Shown: piece by piece, positions 48,409 through 56,725 of the stretch
Position numbering within the stretch: the stretch's first letter is position 1
Layout of the letters: the number at the start of each line of letters is the position of its first letter
NCBI GenBank assembly: GCA_963809875.1
Contig: CAWELC010000007.1
Span: 248,001-312,000 of the forward strand
Length of the DNA: 64,000 bases
Origin: JAFGAS01 sp963809875
GTDB taxonomy: Bacteria; Desulfobacterota; Zymogenia; Zymogenales; Zymogenaceae
Direction: 5' to 3'
The notes under the pieces: generated by a model
Told to the model about the DNA's origin: nothing
Seen by the model: the letters and a program-made list of their open reading frames with translations, nothing else
Databases searched by the model: none
Program-made: the position numbers and the translations under genes

Positions 48409-49155
48409 CTATCGATTTATCAGGGAAGCCACGTACCCCGCGCCAAAGCCATTATCGATATTTACGACACATACCCCTGCCGCGCAGGAGTTGAGCATTC
48501 CCAGCAGCGCCGACAGACCTCCAAAGCCGGCACCGTACCCGATGCTCGTCGGTACCGCCACCACGGGACGCTCCACGATCCCGCCGATAACCGACGGCAG
48601 CGCCCCCTCCATCCCCGCCGCCACGATCAGCACGTTGGCGCTGCGAAGTCGTTCGATGTGGTTCATGAGCCGGTGGATCCCCGCCACCCCCACGTCCCAC
48701 AGCCGCTCGGTCCGGTTGCCCATTAGCTCACAGACCAGCGCCGCTTCTTCGGCCACCGGGATGTCGGACGTCCCCGCCGATACCACCATGATCGTCCCCC
48801 GGCCCCGTATCTCGGCCGGGGACTCGGTGAGCACGAGCGCGCGGGCACGCTCGTTATAGGTCATATCGGGCAGCCCCGACCGGACTACCCGGGCCATTTC
48901 CTGGTTCACCCTGGTCACGAGGATAGCGTTTCCACTCCCCCTCAAGCCCTCGACGATCGAGACGATATCCGCGGGTTCTTTCCCCTCACCCATGACCACC
49001 TCGGGGAATCCCTGCCTGAGGGCCCGATGGGTATCGACCAGGGCAAAACCGAGGTCGAGATAGGGCAACGATTTGAGCTTGTCGAGGGCGTCTTCAACGC
49101 CTATTTCCCCCGACTTGACCCCCGTCAGGAGTTTCTTGACCGCGTCCTGGTTCAT
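48409..49155 (-). CDS. larB: Nickel pincer cofactor biosynthesis protein LarB
   Basis: 248 residues; carboxylates and hydrolyses nicotinic acid adenine dinucleotide in pincer cofactor synthesis. The C-terminal PurE-like domain has VSAGTSDIPVAEEAALVCE, VAAGMEGALPSVIGGIVERP and VAVPTSIGYGAGFGGLSALL. Its start overlaps the cheC-like stop by 4 bp, so it is translated as the last gene of the chemotaxis operon, an odd partnership. Confidence 0.95.
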   Translation of the reverse strand: MNQDAVKKLLTGVKSGEIGVEDALDKLKSLPYLDLGFALVDTHRALRQGFPEVVMGEGKEPADIVSIVEGLRGSGNAILVTRVNQEMARVVRSGLPDMTYNERARALVLTESPAEIRGRGTIMVVSAGTSDIPVAEEAALVCELMGNRTERLWDVGVAGIHRLMNHIERLRSANVLIVAAGMEGALPSVIGGIVERPVVAVPTSIGYGAGFGGLSALLGMLNSCAAGVCVVNIDNGFGAGYVASLINR

Positions 49156-49754
49156 CCCGGGCCGCTCCCGAGGTATTGCATCGAGTCGTTGGACAGCAGG
49201 AAGAAGAAGAAGACCTTGACCCCCTGATCCCCGACGATAAATTCCGAAAAGAACATGAGTGCGAACTCAGAATCATCGTCCCCCTTGGAAAGGATAGTCG
49301 GCACGATCTCCCGGGAATCCACGTAGTCAAGCCGGGGAACGGAGGGAATCAGGGCGACGTTGAACGAATCCCCCAGCACGTTGATGTAGGCCGACGCCAT
49401 GATATTGCCGACCTCGCCGAGCACCGAGCTCTTGAATTGTTCTATCTCGTCCTGTTTCATCCATCGGTCGGCGACCTTCTTGGTTATGAGCATCGTATCG
49501 ACCGAGGAGAGGATAAGGAAGATATCTCCGGAGATAGTCCCATGAATGTTCAGAGAGATCAGGGTGATTATGCCGTCGTAGGTACCCAGGAAGCCGGCGA
49601 TGTCTTTAACTTTAATGACGTCTACGATGGTCCTGACGACGCTGACGGTGTCCCCGGTCATCTGGGAGAGGGCAAGCGCCGAGCTGATGAGGGCATCCTG
49701 AGAACGTTTCTCGATGAGTCTGCTTTTGTCGATGAGAATTGAGTTTATGTCCAT
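49152..49754 (-). CDS. cheC: CheC-like chemotaxis phosphatase
   Basis: 200 residues. EIEQFKSSVLGEVGNIMASA carries the CheC/CheX/FliY E-x2-N phosphatase motif for CheY-P. The second motif region seems absent, so it is nearer CheX-like or a single-motif CheC. N-terminal part is unusual: about 60 residues (SSALALSQMTGDTVSVVRTI) precede the domain. It follows cheA by 3 bp. Confidence 0.8.
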   Translation of the reverse strand: MDINSILIDKSRLIEKRSQDALISSALALSQMTGDTVSVVRTIVDVIKVKDIAGFLGTYDGIITLISLNIHGTISGDIFLILSSVDTMLITKKVADRWMKQDEIEQFKSSVLGEVGNIMASAYINVLGDSFNVALIPSVPRLDYVDSREIVPTILSKGDDDSEFALMFFSEFIVGDQGVKVFFFFLLSNDSMQYLGSGPG

Positions 49755-49757
49755 CTG

Positions 49758-51935
49758 TTAAAAGAGGTTGCCTATATCAATAATCAAAACGGGTCTCCCA
49801 TCGCCCAGGATCGTGACCCCTGAAAACCCTTGAATCTTCTCAAGGGGGTAGCCGAGTGACTTGATGAATATCTCCTGGCTTCCGATGATCTCATCCACTT
49901 CCAGACCGATGTTCTTGCCTCTCACTTCGGAGATTACCAGCGATATGTACTCACTCTCCACCCTGCCGTTGCCGAAGCCGAGGAGGTCGCCCAATCGAAA
50001 GAGGGGGACCATGTCTCCGTCGATGAAGACGACCCTCTGATTCTGGCTCATCTGGATCGATCCGGCGACCACTTCGGCCGACTTGATCGTCTTTGAAAGA
50101 GGCAGCGCGAAGGTCTCTCCCGCCGATTTTATCAGGAGCGCCTGAATAATGGCGACGGTCAGCGGAAGTATCAGGATAAGCTTCGTTCCCTGGCCCTTCT
50201 GAGACTCAAGTCTCACCGACCCGCCCAGCGACTCCACCTTGGTCTTGACCACATCCATCCCCACACCGCGTCCGGATATGTCCGAGACTTCCTTGCTGGT
50301 GGAGAGGCTTGGCATGAAGGCAAGGAGGATAACGTCCCGATCGCTGAGGAGGTCAATCTGCTGCTTCTTCATGATTCCCCGGGCGACGGCGGCCTCGCGT
50401 ATCTTTTCGGGATCCATGCCCCGCCCGTCATCGGTGACCTCGAGGATGACGACGTCCCGCTCGCGGTACGCCGACAGAGCGATCTTGCCCGCAGGCGGTT
50501 TCCCCAATGTCTGCTGCCTCAGCTCGGGAGGCTCGATGCCGTGATCGACGGCGTTTCTCATGATGTGAACCAGGGGATCGGTAAGCTCCTCAAGGATGGC
50601 GCGGTCAAGCTCGATGTCGCCCCCGGTAATGGTGAGCTCGATCTCTTTTCCCTTTTCACGGGCGAGGTCCCTCACCAGTCGGGGTATTCTTGACAGGATG
50701 CTCTCCAGCGGCATCATCCTGACGGTGATAACCCTCGTGTGAAGCTCCCTGATCAGGCTCTCGAGTCGGTTCACCGACTCGTCGAGGGGCGTGATATCAA
50801 GTCCCCGGGTCTGCTGCTGGATGCGCGATTTTGTAATGAGGAGCTCCCCAACGATATTAATGAAGCTTTCCAGCAGGTCCGTCCCGATACGGACGGAACG
50901 GGGCAGCATTGCCCCCGCCTCACCGGAGGGAAGCATCTCTTCCACCCGGGGCCCCTCGTCCGCGGACGGCCGACCGTCGGCAGCGGCGGTGGCCGACCGG
51001 TTTTCGGCCGCCGTTTTTCTCTCGACGTCCGGCTCCTCGGTGTCCCATTCGGTGGGCGGCTCATCGATCATCGAGGCCGTGCCGGGTCCGGGCACGTCGC
51101 CTCGCTCAACCGATCCCGGGCCGTCTTCTCCCAGTGGTTCGTCGGGGGGCGCAAATACCGTTACGACTTGTGCCTTGTCGGTGAGCCCCTCTTCACGTCC
51201 TCCCTTCTTTGGCCGGAGATTGGTCTTGACAATCTGAAACGACTCAAGGTAGGGGAGGTCTTTCAATGCCCTGACGATGTCGTCATTGCCAACGCCGGTT
51301 ATCAGGGTGGCCTTCAGCTCTCGACCGGTCAGCCCCTTTTTGATTTCCTCCAGGCCCGGTACCAGTCCCATCACCCTGCCGATCTCAGAGAGTTTCTTGA
51401 CACCCAAGAGACCCTTGACGTTCGGTTTGGGCTCGTCCTGCTTTATGAGCAGGGTGACGACGTAAGCCGCCTGTTCCTCTTTCGCAGCGACCGGCTCTTT
51501 TTGAGGGGCGAGGGCCTGATCCGGCTCGGCCTTTTTCGGTTTCTTTTCGGGAACGTCTCCCGACTTCGAGTGCTCAATCATCGCCAGGACTTCGGAGAGC
51601 CCGGCCTCGAGGTCGCCCCCAGTCTCGATCGCCTTGAGCTGGGCTTCCAGGATGTCTATGGACCTGAGCAGGACGTCGACAATATGGGAGCTGGCGCCGA
51701 TCTCACCCTTCCGAATGAGGTCCATGAGATCTTCCACCTTATGGGTCAGCTCCGATATGGGAGTGTAGCCCATAGAGGCCGCCATCCCTTTTATGGAGTG
51801 GGCCTCGCGGAAGATTGCGTTGATCACCTCCATATTTTTGGGGTCCTTCTCCATATCGAGGGAGAGGCTCCCAAGCTTATCGAGGTGCTCCCGGGATTCT
51901 TCCATGAATATCTTCTTGTACCGGGACATATCCAT
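49758..51935 (-). CDS. cheA: Chemotaxis histidine kinase CheA
   Basis: 725 residues. Hpt domain with phospho-acceptor His46 (FREAHSIKGMAASMGY); a P2-like region with two ferredoxin-like repeats and an acidic, Pro-rich linker (about 130-350); dimerisation helices (SVRIGTDLLESFINIVGELL). ATPase domain boxes HIMRNAVDHGIE, DDGRGMDPEKI and SGRGVGMDVVKTKVESLGG follow, then a C-terminal CheW-like domain from about 595. All catalytic motifs are present. It is embedded between cheB and cheC with 3 bp gaps. Confidence 0.98.
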   Translation of the reverse strand: MDMSRYKKIFMEESREHLDKLGSLSLDMEKDPKNMEVINAIFREAHSIKGMAASMGYTPISELTHKVEDLMDLIRKGEIGASSHIVDVLLRSIDILEAQLKAIETGGDLEAGLSEVLAMIEHSKSGDVPEKKPKKAEPDQALAPQKEPVAAKEEQAAYVVTLLIKQDEPKPNVKGLLGVKKLSEIGRVMGLVPGLEEIKKGLTGRELKATLITGVGNDDIVRALKDLPYLESFQIVKTNLRPKKGGREEGLTDKAQVVTVFAPPDEPLGEDGPGSVERGDVPGPGTASMIDEPPTEWDTEEPDVERKTAAENRSATAAADGRPSADEGPRVEEMLPSGEAGAMLPRSVRIGTDLLESFINIVGELLITKSRIQQQTRGLDITPLDESVNRLESLIRELHTRVITVRMMPLESILSRIPRLVRDLAREKGKEIELTITGGDIELDRAILEELTDPLVHIMRNAVDHGIEPPELRQQTLGKPPAGKIALSAYRERDVVILEVTDDGRGMDPEKIREAAVARGIMKKQQIDLLSDRDVILLAFMPSLSTSKEVSDISGRGVGMDVVKTKVESLGGSVRLESQKGQGTKLILILPLTVAIIQALLIKSAGETFALPLSKTIKSAEVVAGSIQMSQNQRVVFIDGDMVPLFRLGDLLGFGNGRVESEYISLVISEVRGKNIGLEVDEIIGSQEIFIKSLGYPLEKIQGFSGVTILGDGRPVLIIDIGNLF

Positions 51936-51938
51936 GGC

Positions 51939-52523
51939 TTAGACCCTCAATGAAAACCGAATGATTTCCTGTGCGACTTCGCGCGGCGTGAGGACTTGAT
52001 CGGCCAGTCCCCGCGTCAGCGCCCGACCCGGCATCCCATAGATTGCGCTGGACTCTTCGTCCTCGACGATGGTGGAGCCGCCCATGCGCTTAATCTCGGC
52101 AAATCCCTCAACCCCGTCCCTCCCCATTCCGGAGAGGATCACGCCGAGGAGGTTTTCCCGAAACAGGGGGGCTGCCGAGATCATCGTCACATCCGCCGAC
52201 GGCATGACCCCCGCCCTCGGTCCCGACTGGTCAAAATCGATGACGACACCTTCGGTGTCGGGTACGAGAACCAGGTGCTTGCCCCCGGGGGCCAGAAGAA
52301 CCGTCGCTTCGCGCAGCCTCATTCCTTTGGCGCCGACCGTGACCGGCAGGTGTGAGCCCTTTTCCAGGCGTTTCGCAAAGGAACCGATAAAGCGTGGGAG
52401 CATATGTTGTATGACAATAATTGAAGATGAAATGCCCTGGGGGATTACTGAGAGTACATCCAGCACTATCTTTGGCCCACCCGTGGAGGCGGCGATAATC
52501 ACGAGCTTGGTTGCATCGGCCAT
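51939..52523 (-). CDS. cheB: CheB methylesterase domain without receiver
   Basis: 194 residues, only the catalytic domain: IIAASTGGPK (Ser13), IVIQHMLPRF (His40) and LSGMGRDGVEGF (Asp136) form the triad. Full-length CheB has an N-terminal receiver that controls the esterase; it is absent here. The adjacent stand-alone CheY gene, only 3 bp upstream, could substitute or reflect a split CheB. It demethylates or deamidates MCP glutamates. Confidence 0.95.
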   Translation of the reverse strand: MADATKLVIIAASTGGPKIVLDVLSVIPQGISSSIIVIQHMLPRFIGSFAKRLEKGSHLPVTVGAKGMRLREATVLLAPGGKHLVLVPDTEGVVIDFDQSGPRAGVMPSADVTMISAAPLFRENLLGVILSGMGRDGVEGFAEIKRMGGSTIVEDEESSAIYGMPGRALTRGLADQVLTPREVAQEIIRFSLRV

Positions 52524-52526
52524 GGA

Positions 52527-52895
52527 CTACTTAACCCCGGCCACCCTTCTCACCATCTCAATGACCTTGTCAGGGTCAAATGGCTTGATGATATAGTCTT
52601 TGGCACCGGCATTGATAGCCTCTAAAACGAGGGATTCCTGACCGAGGGCGCTGCACATAATGATTCGCGCGTCTTTATTCAGGGCAATGATCTCTCTGAC
52701 GGCGTCAATGCCGCTCTTGAGGGGCATGACGATATCCATGGTAACAACATCGGGTTTGAGCTCTTTGAATTTCTGCACCGCCTCAACACCGTCCGTGGCC
52801 TCCCCGGCCAGCTCAAACCCGCCCGAGGTGAGGATGTCTTTCAACATGGTCCTCATGAAGCTTGCGTCATCCACTATTAGAACTTTAAGACTCAT
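52527..52895 (-). CDS. cheY: CheY-type response regulator
   Basis: 122-residue stand-alone receiver: acidic pair Asp9/Asp10 (LIVDDASFMR), phospho-acceptor Asp54 (VTMDIVMPLKSG), Ser82 in the switch position and Lys104 (YIIKPFDPDK). It would be phosphorylated by CheA. It overlaps cheW by 4 bp and precedes the receiverless cheB, so it may serve motility output, CheB control, or both. Confidence 0.95.
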   Translation of the reverse strand: MSLKVLIVDDASFMRTMLKDILTSGGFELAGEATDGVEAVQKFKELKPDVVTMDIVMPLKSGIDAVREIIALNKDARIIMCSALGQESLVLEAINAGAKDYIIKPFDPDKVIEMVRRVAGVK

Positions 52896-53365
52896 TTCCC
52901 CCTCGAGTCGACAAAAGATTTCTTGACGTAATCTATGAGCTTTTCGATATCCAGGATGTTGATGATCCGATCCCCCAGATTCAGTATTGCCGACACGAAG
53001 TTTCCCTCCTGGGAGCTGATCCTCACGATCTCCTTGTTGAGCGACTCTTCATCCGTCGTGATGACATCGGTTACCTGCCCGGTGATAAAGCCGATATTCA
53101 TGTCCTCATGGTTGAGGATGATGATCTGCTGTCCGACTTCTTCTTCTCTTTTCAGTAGCAGGATCTGGGTGAGATCGATCAGGGTAATAATCCGCCCCGC
53201 CTGATTCATGATCCCGGATATGAACGCAGGCGTCCGTGGAACCCGGGTTATCGTTTCACGCGGGGCGATCCGCTCCACCCGCGCGATGTCTATCCCGAAG
53301 GCCTCATGGGAGAGGGTAAAGGCGATGATCTGACGCTCGGCACCGCCGTCGGTGAGTTCTCCCAT
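52892..53365 (-). CDS. cheW: CheW coupling protein
   Basis: 157 residues of the CheW fold linking receptor to CheA. RQIIAFTLSHEAFGIDIARV, ITRVPRTPAFISGIMNQAGR and ITLIDLTQILLL are typical. It lies 7 bp after the MCP gene and overlaps cheY by 4 bp. Confidence 0.95.
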   Translation of the reverse strand: MGELTDGGAERQIIAFTLSHEAFGIDIARVERIAPRETITRVPRTPAFISGIMNQAGRIITLIDLTQILLLKREEEVGQQIIILNHEDMNIGFITGQVTDVITTDEESLNKEIVRISSQEGNFVSAILNLGDRIINILDIEKLIDYVKKSFVDSRGK

Positions 53366-53372
53366 TTCGGTC

Positions 53373-54650
53373 TTATACCTCCGGCTCGAGTTTGAAATTA
53401 TCCACGACCGACTTCAGCTGTTCTGAGGTCATGGAAAGCTCCTGGGCCGATGAGGCCATCTCCTCCATGGAAGCAGTCTGTTCTTCGGTGGCGGCGCTCA
53501 CCTCTTCGGTGGCCGCCGCATTGTCCTCGGCAAGTCGGGCTATTTCGTCGATGGCCTTGACCATCTCCTCGGCCTCTTTGGCCTGTTCGATGGTGAGCTG
53601 AGATATTCGGTTGAGCTCATGGAGGGAATCCAGCGCGACCCTGATGATTCCGCCGAGTGACTGCACCACCGAATTGATGACGTCCTTGCCCTCGTCGACG
53701 TTCTTGAGGACTTCCTTGACCTCGACGTTCGTCTCCTGGCTCCCCTTGCCGATATCGGTTACCAGGCCCGTGATCTCCTCGGCGAACTTCGTGGTGGTCT
53801 CGGAGAGCTTCCTGATCTCGTCGGCCACGACGGCAAACCCCCGGCCGTACTCGCCGGCACGGGCCGCTTCAATCGTGGCGTTCAGGGCCAGGAGATTGGT
53901 CTGGTGGGCAACGTTCCTGATGACCTCGACGATCTTTCCGATCTCCTTTGCCTTCTCGGAAAACTCGAGCATGTTCTTGCCGATGCTCTCCATGTTATTG
54001 AAAACGGTGAGCATCCGCTCCATGGCGTTATCGACCATTTTGCCGGCGGATCCCGCTTCTTCCTGGCTCTGGGCCGACGACGCCGAGAGATCCCGGGCCG
54101 TCTCGGCCACCCGCTCGATCTTTTTGGCGATGCCCTTGACGATATTGCTGGTCTTGTCGACAAGCTCGGCCTGGTGTTCCGCCCCCCTGGATATCTGCTC
54201 GATGGTGGAGGCGATCTCCTCGGTGGAGGCGTTGATCTCCTCGGCGGAGGACGACAGGCCCTGAGCCGACTCGGAGACCTGTACCGACGTTCGTTTGATG
54301 TGGGCGACCAGGTCCCGGAGGCTGCCAAGCATCCGGTTGACGGAATTGGCCAGGTCCACCGTCTCGTCAGGGAAGATCTTCTTGTGGGATATCTCGATGT
54401 ATTGGCTCAGGTCGCCCTGGCTGATGATCTCGGTGGTCGCGGTCAATTCCCGGAAGTCCTTGGTGAAGTTTCTCGTGAAAACCCAGCCGATGATCAGGCC
54501 GACCAGGATTGCCGCAAGGGCCGCGACGATATTGCTGAGCATCTCGTTATCGACCAGATGGATGACTCGCACCAGATACGGCAGGATCACGGACGTGAGG
54601 ATAACTAAAATAAATCCAAAGATGAATTTGTACCCGATTTCGATTCTCAT
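53373..54650 (-). CDS. Methyl-accepting chemotaxis protein with minimal sensor
   Basis: 425 residues. Two membrane helices (about 8-28 and 40-60) are joined by a very short loop, so there is no sizeable periplasmic ligand domain. A HAMP domain (about 62-115) is followed by the signalling domain with the hairpin tip RNVAHQTNLLALNATIEAAR and GRGFAVVADEIRKLSETTTK. Start 54650 is set by GGGAGGAG upstream; an in-frame start at 54695 lacks this. Input may be membrane or cytosolic. Confidence 0.95.
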   Translation of the reverse strand: MRIEIGYKFIFGFILVILTSVILPYLVRVIHLVDNEMLSNIVAALAAILVGLIIGWVFTRNFTKDFRELTATTEIISQGDLSQYIEISHKKIFPDETVDLANSVNRMLGSLRDLVAHIKRTSVQVSESAQGLSSSAEEINASTEEIASTIEQISRGAEHQAELVDKTSNIVKGIAKKIERVAETARDLSASSAQSQEEAGSAGKMVDNAMERMLTVFNNMESIGKNMLEFSEKAKEIGKIVEVIRNVAHQTNLLALNATIEAARAGEYGRGFAVVADEIRKLSETTTKFAEEITGLVTDIGKGSQETNVEVKEVLKNVDEGKDVINSVVQSLGGIIRVALDSLHELNRISQLTIEQAKEAEEMVKAIDEIARLAEDNAAATEEVSAATEEQTASMEEMASSAQELSMTSEQLKSVVDNFKLEPEV

Positions 54651-54710
54651 CTGTCTCCTCCCATTTTCACCATATACTACACCAAATATCCCCAAAAAGG
54701 AATACTATTT

Positions 54711-55553
54711 TCAGATTTTGCGATAAATCCGATCGGCAACGCTCACCGGCTCAAAGAGCTGCCTCGTACGCCCCACCAGCGACTCGGCCCTCCCCAGAAC
54801 GAGAAAACCGCCCCGTACCAGCTGGCGGTTGAAACTCTCCACGATCATCTCCTGGTAGCTGCGGAGAAAATAGATGAGTATGTTTCTAGCCAGGATCAGG
54901 TCGAACCGGTTGTACATCTTGTAGGAAAATACGTCTTTCTTTATGAACATTACCCTGTTCCTTACCTCCGGGGCAATCTGGTAGCCCTTTTTCGTCGGGA
55001 CGAAATATCGCTTGAGAATATCTTTCGGGACGTCCTCGACCCTCTCCAATCCATATGTCCCTTTCAGGGCATGAAACAGGGCGCGCTTGTCTATGTCCGT
55101 CCCGATGACCCTCAAATCGTGGGCCTGGCCGACCTGCTGAAAATAGTCGAGAAAGAGAATTGCGATGCTGTACGGCTCTTCGCCGGTGGCACAGCCGACG
55201 CTCAGGACGTTTACCCTGCGTCCCCCCCTCGCATGGTGATTCCTCATGATGCCCGGTATCACAAGCTCCCTGATCTTGTCGAAGGTCTCCCGATTTCGAA
55301 AGAACCGCGTCACGTTGATTGTCAGGGCCGAAACCAGCTTCTTATACTCGATCGGATCGCTTTCGGCAAAATCGAGATACTCATCGGTCGTGGCGGTCTG
55401 AGTCGCCCTCATCCTGACCTGAATCCGTCGTCCGACGTACGGGTCTTTATACAGATTGATGTTGACGTTGCTGCCTCCCCTGAGAATAGACCTCAGCCTC
55501 GCGAAAGCCCGGGGGGTCAGCACGACGTTCTCTTCGATCTTGCTGTCGATCAT
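54711..55553 (-). CDS. cheR: Chemotaxis protein methyltransferase CheR
   Basis: About 280 residues. The N-terminal helical domain is followed by the SAM-binding domain: TINVTRFFRNRETFDKI, VLSVGCATGEEPYSIAI, VIGTDIDKRAL and FDLILARNILIYF. It methylates MCP glutamates, opposite CheB. ATG 55553 is preferred; a TTG start at 55595 would overlap the roadblock gene. Neither has a good ribosome site, so coupling is likely. Confidence 0.95.
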   Translation of the reverse strand: MIDSKIEENVVLTPRAFARLRSILRGGSNVNINLYKDPYVGRRIQVRMRATQTATTDEYLDFAESDPIEYKKLVSALTINVTRFFRNRETFDKIRELVIPGIMRNHHARGGRRVNVLSVGCATGEEPYSIAILFLDYFQQVGQAHDLRVIGTDIDKRALFHALKGTYGLERVEDVPKDILKRYFVPTKKGYQIAPEVRNRVMFIKKDVFSYKMYNRFDLILARNILIYFLRSYQEMIVESFNRQLVRGGFLVLGRAESLVGRTRQLFEPVSVADRIYRKI

Positions 55554-55560
55554 TGGGCGG

Positions 55561-55938
55561 TCAAAATGGGAGGAGGTCTCTGATGTCTTTGGCAATACGC
55601 CTGCTCATGACCGATATGAGGCCGAGATTAGAATCCCGCTTGGCGATGACGGTCAGCAGTGCCTTGCCCTCGATATCCGTCAGGACGATCTGGCCGGAGG
55701 AGCTCAGGACGAGCGTATTCTGGATGTCGCCCTGTTTGAGCTCCTTGACGGCCCGATTGATGACGCTTTGAGCGGCCGACGAGATGGCCGCGATGATCTC
55801 CTCTTCCGCGCTGGTGGGCAGGGTCGAAGCCAGGACGAGTCCCTCGTAAGTCTCAAGAACGATGGCCTCGATCCCCGGAATTCCCTCCGAGAGGTCCTTA
55901 ATGGTCTTGTTGAGTGTTGCTGCTTTATACGTCGCCAC
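55561..55938 (-). CDS. Roadblock/LC7 domain protein
   Basis: 125 residues, a single roadblock domain: LSEGIPGIEAIVLETYEGLV, TLVLSSSGQIVLTDIEGKAL and LTVIAKRDSNLGLI. Roadblock proteins act as GAPs or partners of MglA/CvnD-type GTPases; the gene directly upstream encodes such a GTPase. It begins the protein set leading into cheR. Confidence 0.92.
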   Translation of the reverse strand: MATYKAATLNKTIKDLSEGIPGIEAIVLETYEGLVLASTLPTSAEEEIIAAISSAAQSVINRAVKELKQGDIQNTLVLSSSGQIVLTDIEGKALLTVIAKRDSNLGLISVMSRRIAKDIRDLLPF

Positions 55939-55967
55939 AATGATTTCCTATGTATGAATTAGTGGAG

Positions 55968-56480
55968 TTACATATTCTTCATCAATAGATTGATCACCTG
56001 CATGGCGCTCTTTTTATCAACCGCCTTGCATGCGATAATATCGGTTTTATCGTCCAGTGACAATTCCTTTTTCAGCTCCGCAACCGGCAGCGCCCCCGGC
56101 AGATCCTGTTTGTTGGCGGCCACCACGAAGGGCTCCTCGAGTATATCCTTGAAGAATTTGATTATCTCCCGGGCCTCCTTGAACCGCTTGGGATCCGTGG
56201 AATCCACTACCACGACAAAACCGATCATATTCTCGGTGAGCACCTCCCACATGAAGTCGAACTGCTGTTGTCCCGGTGTACCGAAGAGATATATCTTCTG
56301 GTCGCCTATCGTGATGCGGCCGAAGTCCATGGCTACCGTGGTCTCCCCCTTGATCGCCGCATGTTCCGGCAGGGTCACTTTTCTCTCGGTGGAGACTACG
56401 TCTATCTCGCTGACCGTTCTTATGAACTGGGTCTTGCCGCTGTTGAACGGCCCGGTCACCACTACCTTCAAGCGATGCAT
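55968..56480 (-). CDS. Small Ras-like GTPase (conservon CvnD-like)
   Basis: 170 residues. G1 VVTGPFNSGKTQFIRTV, G2-region GETTVAMDFGRITI, G3 LFGTPGQQQFDFMWE (the usual Asp of DxxG replaced), G4 AANKQDLPGA and G5-like IACKAVDK. The TTVAMDFGRI and GTPGQQQF segments resemble the actinobacterial conservon GTPase family and related Myxococcus MglA-like proteins. It forms a pair with the downstream roadblock gene and heads the chemotaxis operon, suggesting it links polarity or switching to signalling. Confidence 0.9.
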   Translation of the reverse strand: MHRLKVVVTGPFNSGKTQFIRTVSEIDVVSTERKVTLPEHAAIKGETTVAMDFGRITIGDQKIYLFGTPGQQQFDFMWEVLTENMIGFVVVVDSTDPKRFKEAREIIKFFKDILEEPFVVAANKQDLPGALPVAELKKELSLDDKTDIIACKAVDKKSAMQVINLLMKNM

Positions 56481-56689
56481 CGTCGTCCTCCTCCTTGTGA
56501 ATAGTGCCGTGTGCGCGAATGAATCGGGCTCTCGGGCCTCCCAATTTCCGATGAGGCACGGACGTAACCGTATCCTTCCTCAAACGGTCCCGGTCAGCTG
56601 CCGGAGGGTCTGGAGATGACTTCGAGTCTAACCGTCCCCGGTCCTCCACGGAGAGCGGGGAAAACATCCATATATCGAAATATACTAAC

Positions 56690-56718
56690 GTTATAGTATC
56701 TTTATCCTTTATAGTCAA
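56690..56718 (-). promoter_or_regulatory. Promoter for GTPase-che operon
   Basis: On the minus strand TTGACT (56713-56718) and TATAAC (56690-56695) are 17 bp apart. Transcription would start near 56683, giving a leader of about 200 bases before the GTPase gene. Confidence 0.75.
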
Positions 56719-56725
56719 GGAATTT

